A DNA stretch of 64,000 nucleotides, from NCBI GenBank assembly GCA_023419605.1, contig JAEZXR010000013.1, positions 1 to 64,000 on the forward strand, in the 5' to 3' direction. This DNA is from Bacillota bacterium (GTDB lineage: Bacteria > Bacillota > Clostridia > Acetivibrionales > JAEZXR01). The notes beneath the pieces are model-generated. The model was not told where the DNA came from. It did no database searches and saw nothing but the letters and a program-made list of their open reading frames with translations. Shown in pieces: positions 43,193 through 52,700 of this stretch. The position numbers and the translations under genes are program-made. Numbering within the stretch: position 1 is the first letter of the stretch; each line of letters opens with the position of its first letter.

Positions 43193-43935
43193 CTGAACAG
43201 GTAAACAGCAAATATACCCAATATCTGCCCAGAATATACCAGAAACACGCGGATGAAACGGATTCGGACTATTTCCTGGGACGTTTTCTCAAGTCCTTTG
43301 AATCCATACTTACGGGCACGCCTGAACAGGAAGGAGAGACCCTGGGAATTGAAGCACTTCTGGACCGGTTTGACCAGTATCTTGATCCATCCCGGACACC
43401 TGCCCAGTTTCTGGGATGGTTAGCAGGGTGGGTAGGTCTCGAACTGGAGGAGACTGTCAATTTTTATGGAGAAGAGGACAACGCAGAGAAAAACGCTGTC
43501 CATACCCAGATTTTACCCCTGGACAAGGCACGTCAATCCATCAACCGCAATATGATCGGAACGGAAGTACAAGTCTATAAAATACTGGGTACATTGGAAG
43601 GAATGCTGCAGCACTTGCAAACCTATGCCGGGGAAGAGACAACCTTAACCATTGATGAGTTCGAGGCACCTGCCCAGGTCGGTGAAGTCGGAAGAGTGGG
43701 CGTGGGTACCATGGTAGGGCGTGCAAAACCATGCTTCTTCTCAGTACATGCACTCATTCCGGCTCATAACAAGAGCATACTGCAAAATAAGATCGAGATC
43801 CTTCATAAAATTATAAAAAAGGAAAAACCGGCTTACACCAATTACATACTCACAACGGAGGTACCGGCCATGCGCGTGGGGGTGTATTCCCGAGTTGGAA
43901 GGGAAACACTGATCGGGGGCATGGCTGAGTTATAA
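43189..43935 (+). CDS. Phage tail protein I-like baseplate protein
   Basis: A 248-residue protein: YLPRIYQKHADETDSDYFLG, RFLKSFESILTGTPEQEGET, LEALLDRFDQYLDP-like and PAQFLGWLAGWVGLELEETV. This is the signature of the tail-protein-I domain group used in eCIS (Pvc13/14 neighbourhood). It links baseplate to fibres. A C-terminal Gly/Val/Arg motif repeats VGRVGVGTMVGRAKP and MRVGVYSRVGRETLIGG. Start within the previous gene's ATGA overlap. Confidence 0.87.
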   Translation: MTEQVNSKYTQYLPRIYQKHADETDSDYFLGRFLKSFESILTGTPEQEGETLGIEALLDRFDQYLDPSRTPAQFLGWLAGWVGLELEETVNFYGEEDNAEKNAVHTQILPLDKARQSINRNMIGTEVQVYKILGTLEGMLQHLQTYAGEETTLTIDEFEAPAQVGEVGRVGVGTMVGRAKPCFFSVHALIPAHNKSILQNKIEILHKIIKKEKPAYTNYILTTEVPAMRVGVYSRVGRETLIGGMAEL

Positions 43936-43980
43936 ACAAGCTATAAAAACATCATTATGAATATCCGGAGGAAGTGGCAA

Positions 43981-46560
43981 ATGGGAAAAGAATTTAAAAG
44001 AATGCGCTATTTTGACGGACTCCTTTTAAATGCAGAGGACTATACCCTGGATCAGGAATACCAACGGCGGCTTCAGCAGCTACACAGCCGTTATCTGCAT
44101 ACATGGGGCATTGTAACCGGGCTTGAAGTCAAACTGGCACCGGGGGAGCCCGGAAAGGTGATAGTTACGGAAGGACTGGCTTTAAACCAGGTAGAAGCGG
44201 AAGGCAGCGGGGAGAGTATCAGCCAGGAAATATATATCTACGACGGGCACCCTGACAATCCTTTAGACCTTTCGAAATATTTAGCCAATGAAAATATTTA
44301 TATTAGCATTAGTTATGAGGAAGTTCTGGAAGACAGGGATGATATCGAAAAAGGAAAGGGCCAGGAAATTCATATTCTGGAGAGGGGACGCATCACTCAC
44401 AGTAAAGAAAAACCTTCCGACCCCAAAAGGAATATAATCCTCGCCAGAGTCAAACCTCGAAAGGAATCCAGCGAAAAGGTCATTATCGATGAAAACTGCA
44501 TATTCAGCTTGGACCAGGATGATAGAACTGAACTGAGAACCTATGCAGGACCGGCAGGCCGGGTATTGGCACTGGAAAAGATTATTTTCAAACCGACGGA
44601 GGATGTTGCCGGGAATATGCCTTATGTCAGGGCAATGGATATGGGGACTGAGGGTGTGGGCTTGGAGGTCAATTCGCTCCTTACGAGCTTTACGGGCAAG
44701 GTAAATATCAAAGGAAATCTGGTTGTTGAGGGTAATCTTGAAGTGAATCCCGAAAATGGGGGGCAGCAGAGTGAGCTATTGATCTCAAATAGCTTCGTTC
44801 AGGTAAACAGCCCTGTTGAGGGACAGCCTTGGGAACGTCAGGATGGAGGGCTGGAGGTTTACCGCGGTGATTCTCAAGATTATCCGGACGCGCGCCTCGC
44901 ATGGTCGGAATCTGAAAAATGGTGGCAGATCCGAATGGATAATAAAATGTGGAACATCGCCTACGGACCTGTTTGGGAAAGACTGATCAAAGGCAGCTTT
45001 ACTGACGACCTTCATAAGCACAGCCAGATCGCATCTCCGAAGGGCGTCGCTTTGGCTGTAGATGGTTCAGGCAACCTGTCCATGAATGGAGACCTTACCT
45101 TAAAGGATAAAACCATCTGGTTCAGATCACTGAATGATACAAACCATGGTATCGGCTGGTTCGGTGCTGGAAAGCCTTTTGCCGGAATCAACGTGGATGG
45201 TCCCGTTCTATTCGGTCTTAACGGAGGGGTGCTGGGAACGACAGCGAACGGTAACAAATCGGTGCTTGCCTGGAATAGTCTGGGCAATGTGGGCATTGGC
45301 CTGGAAGCTCCGAAGAATGACAGGCTGGAAGTCGGTGGAAGCCTGCGTATATTAAGCGGTACCAATCCCGTGAGATTCACCTCGGTGTGGACAGGTTTTC
45401 CCGATGCAGCGAATAATCAAGCGGAGATTTGTAATGATACCACATATCATAAGGCATTAATGATTGTAGGGAACCGGTCTGCCGGGCAAGGCAGAAAGGT
45501 AAGTATCTGGGACAGGCTGGATGTCAACGGCTTGTTGTATGTCAATGGCAGCATGCAGGTATCGCAAGTACTGACGCCCAGTGCGGGTAAAGGAAACAAC
45601 GGTATCATATTTCCCAGTGATCCGGGAGGCGGTTCGGGGGATAGCGCCTGGATCAAATATTACCCCCGGAGTGGTGAAGCCTGTACGCTGGAAATCGGTA
45701 CTTCCAATGACAGGGATGACAACATTTCACTAATGGCTTCAGGAAACGTAGGGATAGGAACGATATCACCCGCCGACAAGCTGGATGTGAACGGTTGGGT
45801 GCGGCTTCTAAGCGATTCAAATCCGCTGCGCTTTACGTCCGCATGGAATCCTTCTAATGACCCGGGAACGGACAACTATGCAGAAATCTGTAATGATACT
45901 TCAAAATACAAGTCGCTGATTATCATCGGGAACAGATCCGGAGGTAGGGAAAGAAAAGTATCCGTATGGGACAGACTGGAAGTTAACGGTCTGCTCCAGG
46001 TGACAGGGAATTTTCAGCCGGCCAATGCCATTGTTCCAAGCGTAGGTTATGGTGAAGACAAGGGGATCATGTTCCCGAAGGATCCGGGAGGAGGCGCGGG
46101 AGACGCTGCATGGATTCGATATTACTCCGACCCCCGGCGCGGCGGCGGAGAAAACATGACACTGGAAATCGGAATTTCCAATGACTCCGGCGGAGGAGGA
46201 TATTTGAGCGGTGGTGATCATTTGCGTTTGTACGCAAGCGGTGGTGTATATGTGGATGGATATTTTTATTACAGTTCTTCCAGGGAATACAAGGAAAATA
46301 TTTCGGGACTCGCCACGCAGAAAGCAAAGGAGATTCTTGACGGTTTAAATCCTGTGACTTTCAACTTCAAAGGAGACACGGCGAAAACTACCATGGGATT
46401 TATCGCAGAGGACGTACCGGCGGCTGTTGCGGCGCATGATAAAAAGGCCATAAGCCCAATGGAGATCATCACGGTTCTTACCAGCGTGGTAAAGGACCAG
46501 AAAAAAACAATTGCAAAGCTCCAAAAGCAGTTGGAAACCATCGCGGGATCAAAAAAATAA
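43981..46560 (+). CDS. Tail fibre 1 with N-terminal baseplate-binding domain and C-terminal S74 chaperone
   Basis: 859 residues. The N-terminal domain KEFKRMRYFDGLLLNAEDYT and LHTWGIVTGLEV is shared by all three fibres and should attach to the baseplate. The middle has two modules of roughly 190 residues (RFTSVWTGFPDAANNQAEIC, GRKVSIWDRLDVNGLLYVNG, GNVGIG). The C-terminal 95 residues are a Peptidase_S74 intramolecular chaperone (SSSREYKENISGL, TMGFIAEDVPAAV) with the Ser-x4-Lys cleavage dyad. ATG 43981 has CCGGAGGAAGTGGCAA upstream. Fibres would recognise the target surface. Confidence 0.9.
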   Translation: MGKEFKRMRYFDGLLLNAEDYTLDQEYQRRLQQLHSRYLHTWGIVTGLEVKLAPGEPGKVIVTEGLALNQVEAEGSGESISQEIYIYDGHPDNPLDLSKYLANENIYISISYEEVLEDRDDIEKGKGQEIHILERGRITHSKEKPSDPKRNIILARVKPRKESSEKVIIDENCIFSLDQDDRTELRTYAGPAGRVLALEKIIFKPTEDVAGNMPYVRAMDMGTEGVGLEVNSLLTSFTGKVNIKGNLVVEGNLEVNPENGGQQSELLISNSFVQVNSPVEGQPWERQDGGLEVYRGDSQDYPDARLAWSESEKWWQIRMDNKMWNIAYGPVWERLIKGSFTDDLHKHSQIASPKGVALAVDGSGNLSMNGDLTLKDKTIWFRSLNDTNHGIGWFGAGKPFAGINVDGPVLFGLNGGVLGTTANGNKSVLAWNSLGNVGIGLEAPKNDRLEVGGSLRILSGTNPVRFTSVWTGFPDAANNQAEICNDTTYHKALMIVGNRSAGQGRKVSIWDRLDVNGLLYVNGSMQVSQVLTPSAGKGNNGIIFPSDPGGGSGDSAWIKYYPRSGEACTLEIGTSNDRDDNISLMASGNVGIGTISPADKLDVNGWVRLLSDSNPLRFTSAWNPSNDPGTDNYAEICNDTSKYKSLIIIGNRSGGRERKVSVWDRLEVNGLLQVTGNFQPANAIVPSVGYGEDKGIMFPKDPGGGAGDAAWIRYYSDPRRGGGENMTLEIGISNDSGGGGYLSGGDHLRLYASGGVYVDGYFYYSSSREYKENISGLATQKAKEILDGLNPVTFNFKGDTAKTTMGFIAEDVPAAVAAHDKKAISPMEIITVLTSVVKDQKKTIAKLQKQLETIAGSKK

Positions 46561-46581
46561 AATAAATGGGAGGTTGAAATC

Positions 46582-46770
46582 ATGAAGGAAGAAATAGAAG
46601 CACGTATAAAAGAACTGAAAGCGGAGTTGGAGTCAGGACAAAAAATCATGGAAGATTTAGAAGCAAAACGTGTAAATATTATGTATACCCTTCTTCGAAT
46701 CAGTGGAGCTATCCAGGCGCTGGAGGAAGTAGAAGAAAAAGAGAAAGAAAAAGAAGCTGTCTGCTCATAA
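46582..46770 (+). CDS. Small coiled-coil protein A, paired with fibre 1
   Basis: A 62-residue helical protein: MKEEIEARIKELKAELESGQ, KIMEDLEAKRVNIMYTLLRI, SGAIQALEEVEEKEK. Near-identical copies follow the other two fibre genes. Heptad spacing suggests a coiled coil; the second half SGAIQALEE is conserved in all three. GGGAGGTTGAAATC precedes the ATG, 21 nt after fibre 1. Probable fibre chaperone, collar or attachment factor (inference). No known family recognised. Confidence 0.8.
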   Translation: MKEEIEARIKELKAELESGQKIMEDLEAKRVNIMYTLLRISGAIQALEEVEEKEKEKEAVCS

Positions 46771-46824
46771 AAATGGGTCTGGCTTATCTATGGCAGTATT
46801 TTGAATATCCGGAGGAAGCGGCAA

Positions 46825-49524
46825 ATGGAAAAAGAGTTTAAAAGAATGCGCTATTTTGACGGGCTAACCTTGAAGGAGGAAGACTATAAACTCGACAAAC
46901 AACAGCACAGAAGGCTTCAACGGCTGCACAACTGTTACATGCATACCTGGGGAATTGCAGAGGGACTGGAAGTTAGAGCTGTGACGGACAGCAGCATGGA
47001 AGTCTATGTTACAGAAGGGGTCGCATTGGATAGGGTGTCCAGAGATCCTGAGACTGGCATGGATGAAAGTATTAGCCGTGAAATACTGATTTATACCGGA
47101 CATCCCGACAATCCTATCGACCTTTCGGAGTATTCGGCCGGGGAGAATATCTATATCACTGTTAGCTACGAAGATGTCTTTGCAGACCGGGATATGGAAA
47201 GAGGACAGGGAGAGGAAATCCATACCTGGGAGCGGGGACGCATCAGCCACGACAGGGTAAAGCCCCAGGATTGCAAAAAGAATATCCTGCTGGCAAGAAT
47301 TGTACCCAGGGAAGCAACGGAGGAAGAGCGGAAGGTGAGACAGGATGCCGATGCCATCATCGACAGTACCTGTATCTTCGATACGGACACCGACGGAAAT
47401 CCCCTACGCGTGTATGCGGGACCTTATGCCCGTGCACTGGGGCTGGAAAAGTTCATTTTCAAATTAGGACAGGAGATTAACAAAATGCCCTTCCTAACGG
47501 CTTTCGATAAAACAGAAACGGAAATGGAGCTTGAGGTGAACTCTCCGTCAACGAAGTTCACCGCCTCAATGGAGATAAAAGGTGACTTGGAGCTAAATGG
47601 AGAACTTGTCTGGAAATCGCCGGGGGATGTAAATCTGGACTTTAAAGTGGAAGGAAGCGTTCTACAGGTAAACAGCCCTGGTAATGATAATTGGAAAATT
47701 CGCGACGGGGGCCTGGAGGTGTACCGGGGAGGGCCGGGTGCAGCTCCTGATGCACGAATTGTGTGGTCCGAGATGGAAAGAGTCTGGAAGTTAGGAACCG
47801 GGAATGATTTGTATGCTATTGTTGGAGGCGAATTGTGGGAACGGCTTATAAAACAAGAGCTTTGTGATGATTTGGATCATAAGAAGTACCTGCATCAGCA
47901 TCAAGGTCTTTATTCATCAAAGGGGAGTGCTTTACGTTTTGATGATAGTGGTGAGTTGTCAGTAAATGTGGATCTGGCTGTTAATGGTTTTGATATTAAA
48001 TGGGAGGCCGGGGAGAACCCTGCGGGGATAAGCTGGTTCGGGGGTAAGAAGCTTTTTAAGGGTACGCAGGTAGAGGGTCCTGTATTATATGGCAGTAGTA
48101 GAGGTTTGCTTGGAGTTACATCCAATGGACAAAGACCTGTGCTTTCCTGGAAGTCTTCCGGCAATGTGGGGATAGGATCCCTTTATCCCGGGGAAGACAT
48201 GCTGGAGGTAGACGGAAGTGTACGTATGCTGGGAGGAACAAACCCGGTAAAATTTACAACGGCATGGACAGGATTTCCCGATGCTACCATAAACCAAGCG
48301 GAGATCAGCAATGACACGGCAAACTATAGAACGCTCATGATTGTAGGGAACCAGTCAGCAGGGCAGGGAAGAAAAGTGGCCGTATGGGATCGGCTGGATG
48401 TAAACGGATTTCTCTATACAAACGGCAATATGCAAATATCCCAGGCATTGGTTCCCAGTGCAGGAAGTGCAAACAACGGTATCCTATTTCCCTTTGATCC
48501 GGGAGGTGGCTCCAGCGATAGGGCGTGGCTGAAATATTATCCCCGGCTTGGGGAAAGCTGTACCCTTGAAATCGGTACTTCTAATGATGGTGACGATAAT
48601 ATTTCACTTATGTCCCCGGGCAACGTGGGCATAGGTATGCTTACACCCGGCGAAAAGCTGGATGTAAGTGGGTGGACGCGTGTAATGAGTGGAACAAATC
48701 CAATACGCTTCACCTCGAATTGGAGTGGGTTTCCGGATGTGGCGGCGAATCAGGCCGAGATGGGTAATGATACAGGTACGTATAAGACCTTGATGATTGT
48801 GGGCAATAAATCCGGGGGACAAGGCAGGAAGGTATCCATCTGGGACAGACTCGAAGTTAACGGTTCGCTTCAAGTAAATGGAAACCTCAGGGTGGACGGC
48901 GCCATTGTGCCCGGTGCAGGCAATAGTGAAACGAAAGGAATCATGTTTCCGAAGGACCCCTGCGGGGGCAGCGGAGATGCTGCATGGATACGGTATTACT
49001 CCGACCCCAGGCGAGGGGGGAAGGAAAATATGACGCTGGAAATCGGTATTGCAAATGACAGCAATCTGGAATTGGTCCGGGAAAAGTACTGGAAGTCCTA
49101 CTGCTCCTCCTGCAGTTCCCCAACCAATAACCGGTACGGCTGCGGGCGTTGGCAATATGTTGAACGCTGGGTGCAGGGAACTACGGGCGACCGATTGCGT
49201 TTATTCGCCAGTGGAGGGGTCTATGTGGACGGTGGTTTTTATTACAGCTCCTCCAGAGAATACAAGGAGAATATTTCCAGGCTGTGCAGAATCTCTGCGC
49301 GGGATGCGCTGGAAGAGTTGGAACCGGTTGAATTCAACTTTAAAGGGGATCTTGGAAGAAGGACCCTTGGCTTTATCGCGGAGAGCGTACCGGATATTTT
49401 TTCGGCGCAGGATAAGAAAGCCATTAATCCTATGGAAATTATTACAGCTTTGGTCAGCGAGGTTAAGGAACAGGAAGAGGCATTGGTTCAGCTAAAGAAG
49501 CAGGTAGCGGCCTTAAAACGATAG
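46825..49524 (+). CDS. Tail fibre 2 with S74 chaperone
   Basis: 899 residues, paralogue of fibre 1: KEFKRMRYFDGLTLKEEDYK, MHTWGIAEGLEV, two repeat modules (KFTTAWTGFPDATINQAEIS, RFTSNWSGFPDVAANQAEMG) and C-terminal SSSREYKENISRL with TLGFIAESVPDIF. It differs by an inserted Cys-rich stretch YWKSYCSSCSSPTNNRYGCG near residue 760, just before the chaperone, which may be a distinct tip. ATG 46825 has CCGGAGGAAGCGGCAA upstream; the leader bases closely match those of fibre 1, a sign of duplication. Confidence 0.9.
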   Translation: MEKEFKRMRYFDGLTLKEEDYKLDKQQHRRLQRLHNCYMHTWGIAEGLEVRAVTDSSMEVYVTEGVALDRVSRDPETGMDESISREILIYTGHPDNPIDLSEYSAGENIYITVSYEDVFADRDMERGQGEEIHTWERGRISHDRVKPQDCKKNILLARIVPREATEEERKVRQDADAIIDSTCIFDTDTDGNPLRVYAGPYARALGLEKFIFKLGQEINKMPFLTAFDKTETEMELEVNSPSTKFTASMEIKGDLELNGELVWKSPGDVNLDFKVEGSVLQVNSPGNDNWKIRDGGLEVYRGGPGAAPDARIVWSEMERVWKLGTGNDLYAIVGGELWERLIKQELCDDLDHKKYLHQHQGLYSSKGSALRFDDSGELSVNVDLAVNGFDIKWEAGENPAGISWFGGKKLFKGTQVEGPVLYGSSRGLLGVTSNGQRPVLSWKSSGNVGIGSLYPGEDMLEVDGSVRMLGGTNPVKFTTAWTGFPDATINQAEISNDTANYRTLMIVGNQSAGQGRKVAVWDRLDVNGFLYTNGNMQISQALVPSAGSANNGILFPFDPGGGSSDRAWLKYYPRLGESCTLEIGTSNDGDDNISLMSPGNVGIGMLTPGEKLDVSGWTRVMSGTNPIRFTSNWSGFPDVAANQAEMGNDTGTYKTLMIVGNKSGGQGRKVSIWDRLEVNGSLQVNGNLRVDGAIVPGAGNSETKGIMFPKDPCGGSGDAAWIRYYSDPRRGGKENMTLEIGIANDSNLELVREKYWKSYCSSCSSPTNNRYGCGRWQYVERWVQGTTGDRLRLFASGGVYVDGGFYYSSSREYKENISRLCRISARDALEELEPVEFNFKGDLGRRTLGFIAESVPDIFSAQDKKAINPMEIITALVSEVKEQEEALVQLKKQVAALKR

Positions 49525-49555
49525 GAAAATAAGAATGTACAGGAGGGTTTGATTT

Positions 49556-49735
49556 ATGAAGGAACAATTGGAGAAAAGGATCCAGGAGCTCAAAGGAGAA
49601 TTGGAAGCGGGACAGAAAATGCTGGAGGAGCTGGAGGTACGGCGTACGGGTCTCGGACAAACCATTTTACGCATAAGCGGTGCTATACAGGCTCTGGAAG
49701 AATTGCTGCCTCAAGAAAAGAACGCAGATTCCTGA
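49556..49735 (+). CDS. Small coiled-coil protein B, paired with fibre 2
   Basis: A 59-residue protein: MKEQLEKRIQELKGELEAGQ, KMLEELEVRRTGLGQTILRI, SGAIQALEELLPQ. It is clearly related to the 62-residue protein after fibre 1 and the 61-residue protein after fibre 3. AGGAGGGTTTGATTT precedes the ATG, 31 nt after the fibre 2 stop. Same inferred role as its relatives. Confidence 0.85.
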   Translation: MKEQLEKRIQELKGELEAGQKMLEELEVRRTGLGQTILRISGAIQALEELLPQEKNADS

Positions 49736-49790
49736 GAAATGAAGTAAAAGAAATGTTCCATAAATTTGAGAATTTGGGGGGAACGGTAAA

Positions 49791-52700
49791 ATGTCAAAGG
49801 AAATCAAACGTATGCGGTATTTCAACGGGCTCTTGCTGAAAGAAGAAGATCTCGCTCTTGAACAGGAATATCATAGAAGGCTGCACCGCCTTCATAACCG
49901 TTATTTCCACAATTGGGGAATTGTATTTGGGCTGGAGGTTACGGGGGTGGAGAAAGCTCCACAGGTAAAAGTTTCTCAGGGAATGGCACTCAACAGGGTG
50001 CTGGTGGGGGAAAGCAATGAAGCCCAAAGCCAGGAAATCTGGATCGGTGAGGACCATCCCGACAGTCTGGTGGATTTGTCCATGTATACGACAAATGATA
50101 CGATATACATTACAGTATGCTATGAAGAAGTAGAAGCAGATACGGATACGATAAAGGGAGGACAAAATAAAATACATATATGGGAACGGGCTCGCATAAA
50201 GCATGGCCTTGAATTGCCTGCCGATCCGAGCAAAGAGCTCATTCTGGCCCGAGTAAAGCTAAAGGAGGATGAAACCGGAAGGAAATGTGTTGAGGATGTA
50301 TCATATAAGAATCAGAAGGATGGAACCATGCTGCGTACGTATGCAATTCCGGATGGACAGGCAGCTGAGTTCGACAAGATTTCCATCGGTAAGAAAGGTG
50401 GGCTCAACCTGCCCTATATTAACGGGTTGACCGAAGAAAGCGGATATCAGGGGCGTGGCATCGAGTTTCATTCGCCTTTTACAAAGTTTTCCGGTTCTTT
50501 GATAAGCGGTGCAATTAAAACCGAAGGCGATGTAGCTATTAAAGGTGTTTTAACCGTCACGGCAAATAACAAGGAAGCTTTGAAAGTGGATTCTGAAGGC
50601 ACACTGCATATTTCAAGGCCGGTATCGGCAAAAGATATCCTCTCGGCTGAGGGGGGACTTTATGTAAGCGGTGAGAATGTTAACCTTGATACATCGAAGG
50701 TATCGGTAACAAGCAGTATTGTTACGGTTAATAAATACACTCCCGCACAAGGCGAAAGCGAACCCAGGAAACAGAACAGCGGCATAGATGTATACAGAGG
50801 AGGCGTTGCGCCGGATGCCAGATTGATGTGGGATGAAACGGAAAAGATATGGAAGGCCGGTACGGACGGAACGGGAATGTATGGGATTGCCTATGGGGAA
50901 GACTGGGATAAGCTGCATAAAGGATACAATGTAGATGCATTGCATACGCATAAGCAATTAAAGGATCCGGATGGGAATGTAGGACTAAGCGTAGACACCG
51001 ATGGAAATGTTAACATCCCAAAATCCATAGCTGTAAATGGAAGTATTTTAGCGCAAAAGGGCGGTATTGAGGTCCCCCGTCCGGGAGGATTGCCCAATGC
51101 CAAGCTTGCGTGGAGCGAACAGGATCAACGCTGGCAGATTCATGAAGGCGATGAGTCCTTTAGCATACCTTACGGAATCCGGTGGGAAAAACTTACTTCC
51201 GGTCTGAATGTAGATGACCTTCATACCCACAGCCAGCTTTACACCGAAGATGGAAAATCATCAGCCGTAAGGGTGAATCCTACTGGGAATATCGATGTCA
51301 CGAAGGATCTTAAGGTATATAAGGACCTTACCGTAGTGGGAGACCTCATGGTATTGGGGAATAGCTCCGTTGTCAATACAGTAAAATTGGAAGTTGCGGA
51401 TAATGTTATTGTTGTGAATAAATATGAAAATGGAGGAGAGCCCATTACAGAGGGAGGTATGGAGGTCTACCGCGGTGGTACGCTGCCTAACGCCCGCATC
51501 CTATGGGATGAGGGAAGCAACCGGTGGAAGATCGGTACGGGAACCAGCATGTCAGAGATACCCAGCGGTATCCAGTGGGAGGAACTGACCCATGGGGGAG
51601 TCGCAGAAAAACTCCATCGGCACAGCAGCCTCTATTCACAAAAGGGAACCCAATCGCTCACCGTAGCAGGAGATGGCAGCGTAGCGGCCAATTCCAGCTT
51701 GTCGGTTAGTGGAGGACTGACAGTAGAGAAAGACGCACGGGTAAAGGGACAGGTATCTGTAGACGGTTCTTTGACTGTAGAAGGAAACCTTACTGTAAAC
51801 GGAACTACCACTACTATAAGTCAAAAAAACCTTGAGGTGGATAACAATACCATCATCGTAAACAGATATCCGGAGCATGGTAAGCCATTAGAAGTAGAAT
51901 CAGGGCTTGAAGTCTACCGCGGCGGGCTGGTGCCCAATGCAAGGATCGTATGGAATGAGGAAGAGGAAAAATGGAAATTCGGCACAGGTGATGATATGGC
52001 AGCACTGCCGGAGGTAGAGGACTGGGAAATCTTGACGGGAAAGGCTTCCGCGGATGGTCTGCACAACCATGGCAGCCTTTGCGACAAAGACGGTATTTCT
52101 ATCCTGGATGTCAATGCCGGGGGAGATATCCGGATGAAAAGGGATACGGAAGTCAAAGGTGAGCTTTCTGTAGACGGTTCAGTCACTGTTTTGGGAGATC
52201 TTGATGTAAGCGGTACCATCACAGCTGTTAACAGGGTCGATATGCAAGTTACCGATAATGTCATCGTCCTCAATAAATTTGAAGGAGATACTCCAAAGAT
52301 CATTGAGAGTGGAATTGAAATATTCCGTGGAGCTCCAAACCCCAAAGCACGTCTGGTGTGGGACGAGGCGTCAGCAAAGTGGAAGCTGGGCATTGGGACG
52401 GAATTGGAAGAAATCGTATGCGGCGACCAATGGGATACCCTTATAAAAGAAGGAAATGCCGACGCTCTTCATTTGCATGGACAGCTTTACAATGAAAACG
52501 GAGATATTCTTGCCCTGAGTACCAGTGCGGGAGGAAATGTGGATGTTGCCCATGCACTTTCAGTAGGGCAGGACCTTTCAGTACTGGGAAATCTCGAAGT
52601 AAGAGGAAGCCTGGCTGCAATTAATACAGAAATATTTGAAGTAAGGGGCAATACGATCTTAGTGAACCGGTATGAGGCAGACGGTGCTCCTCCCGAGGTG

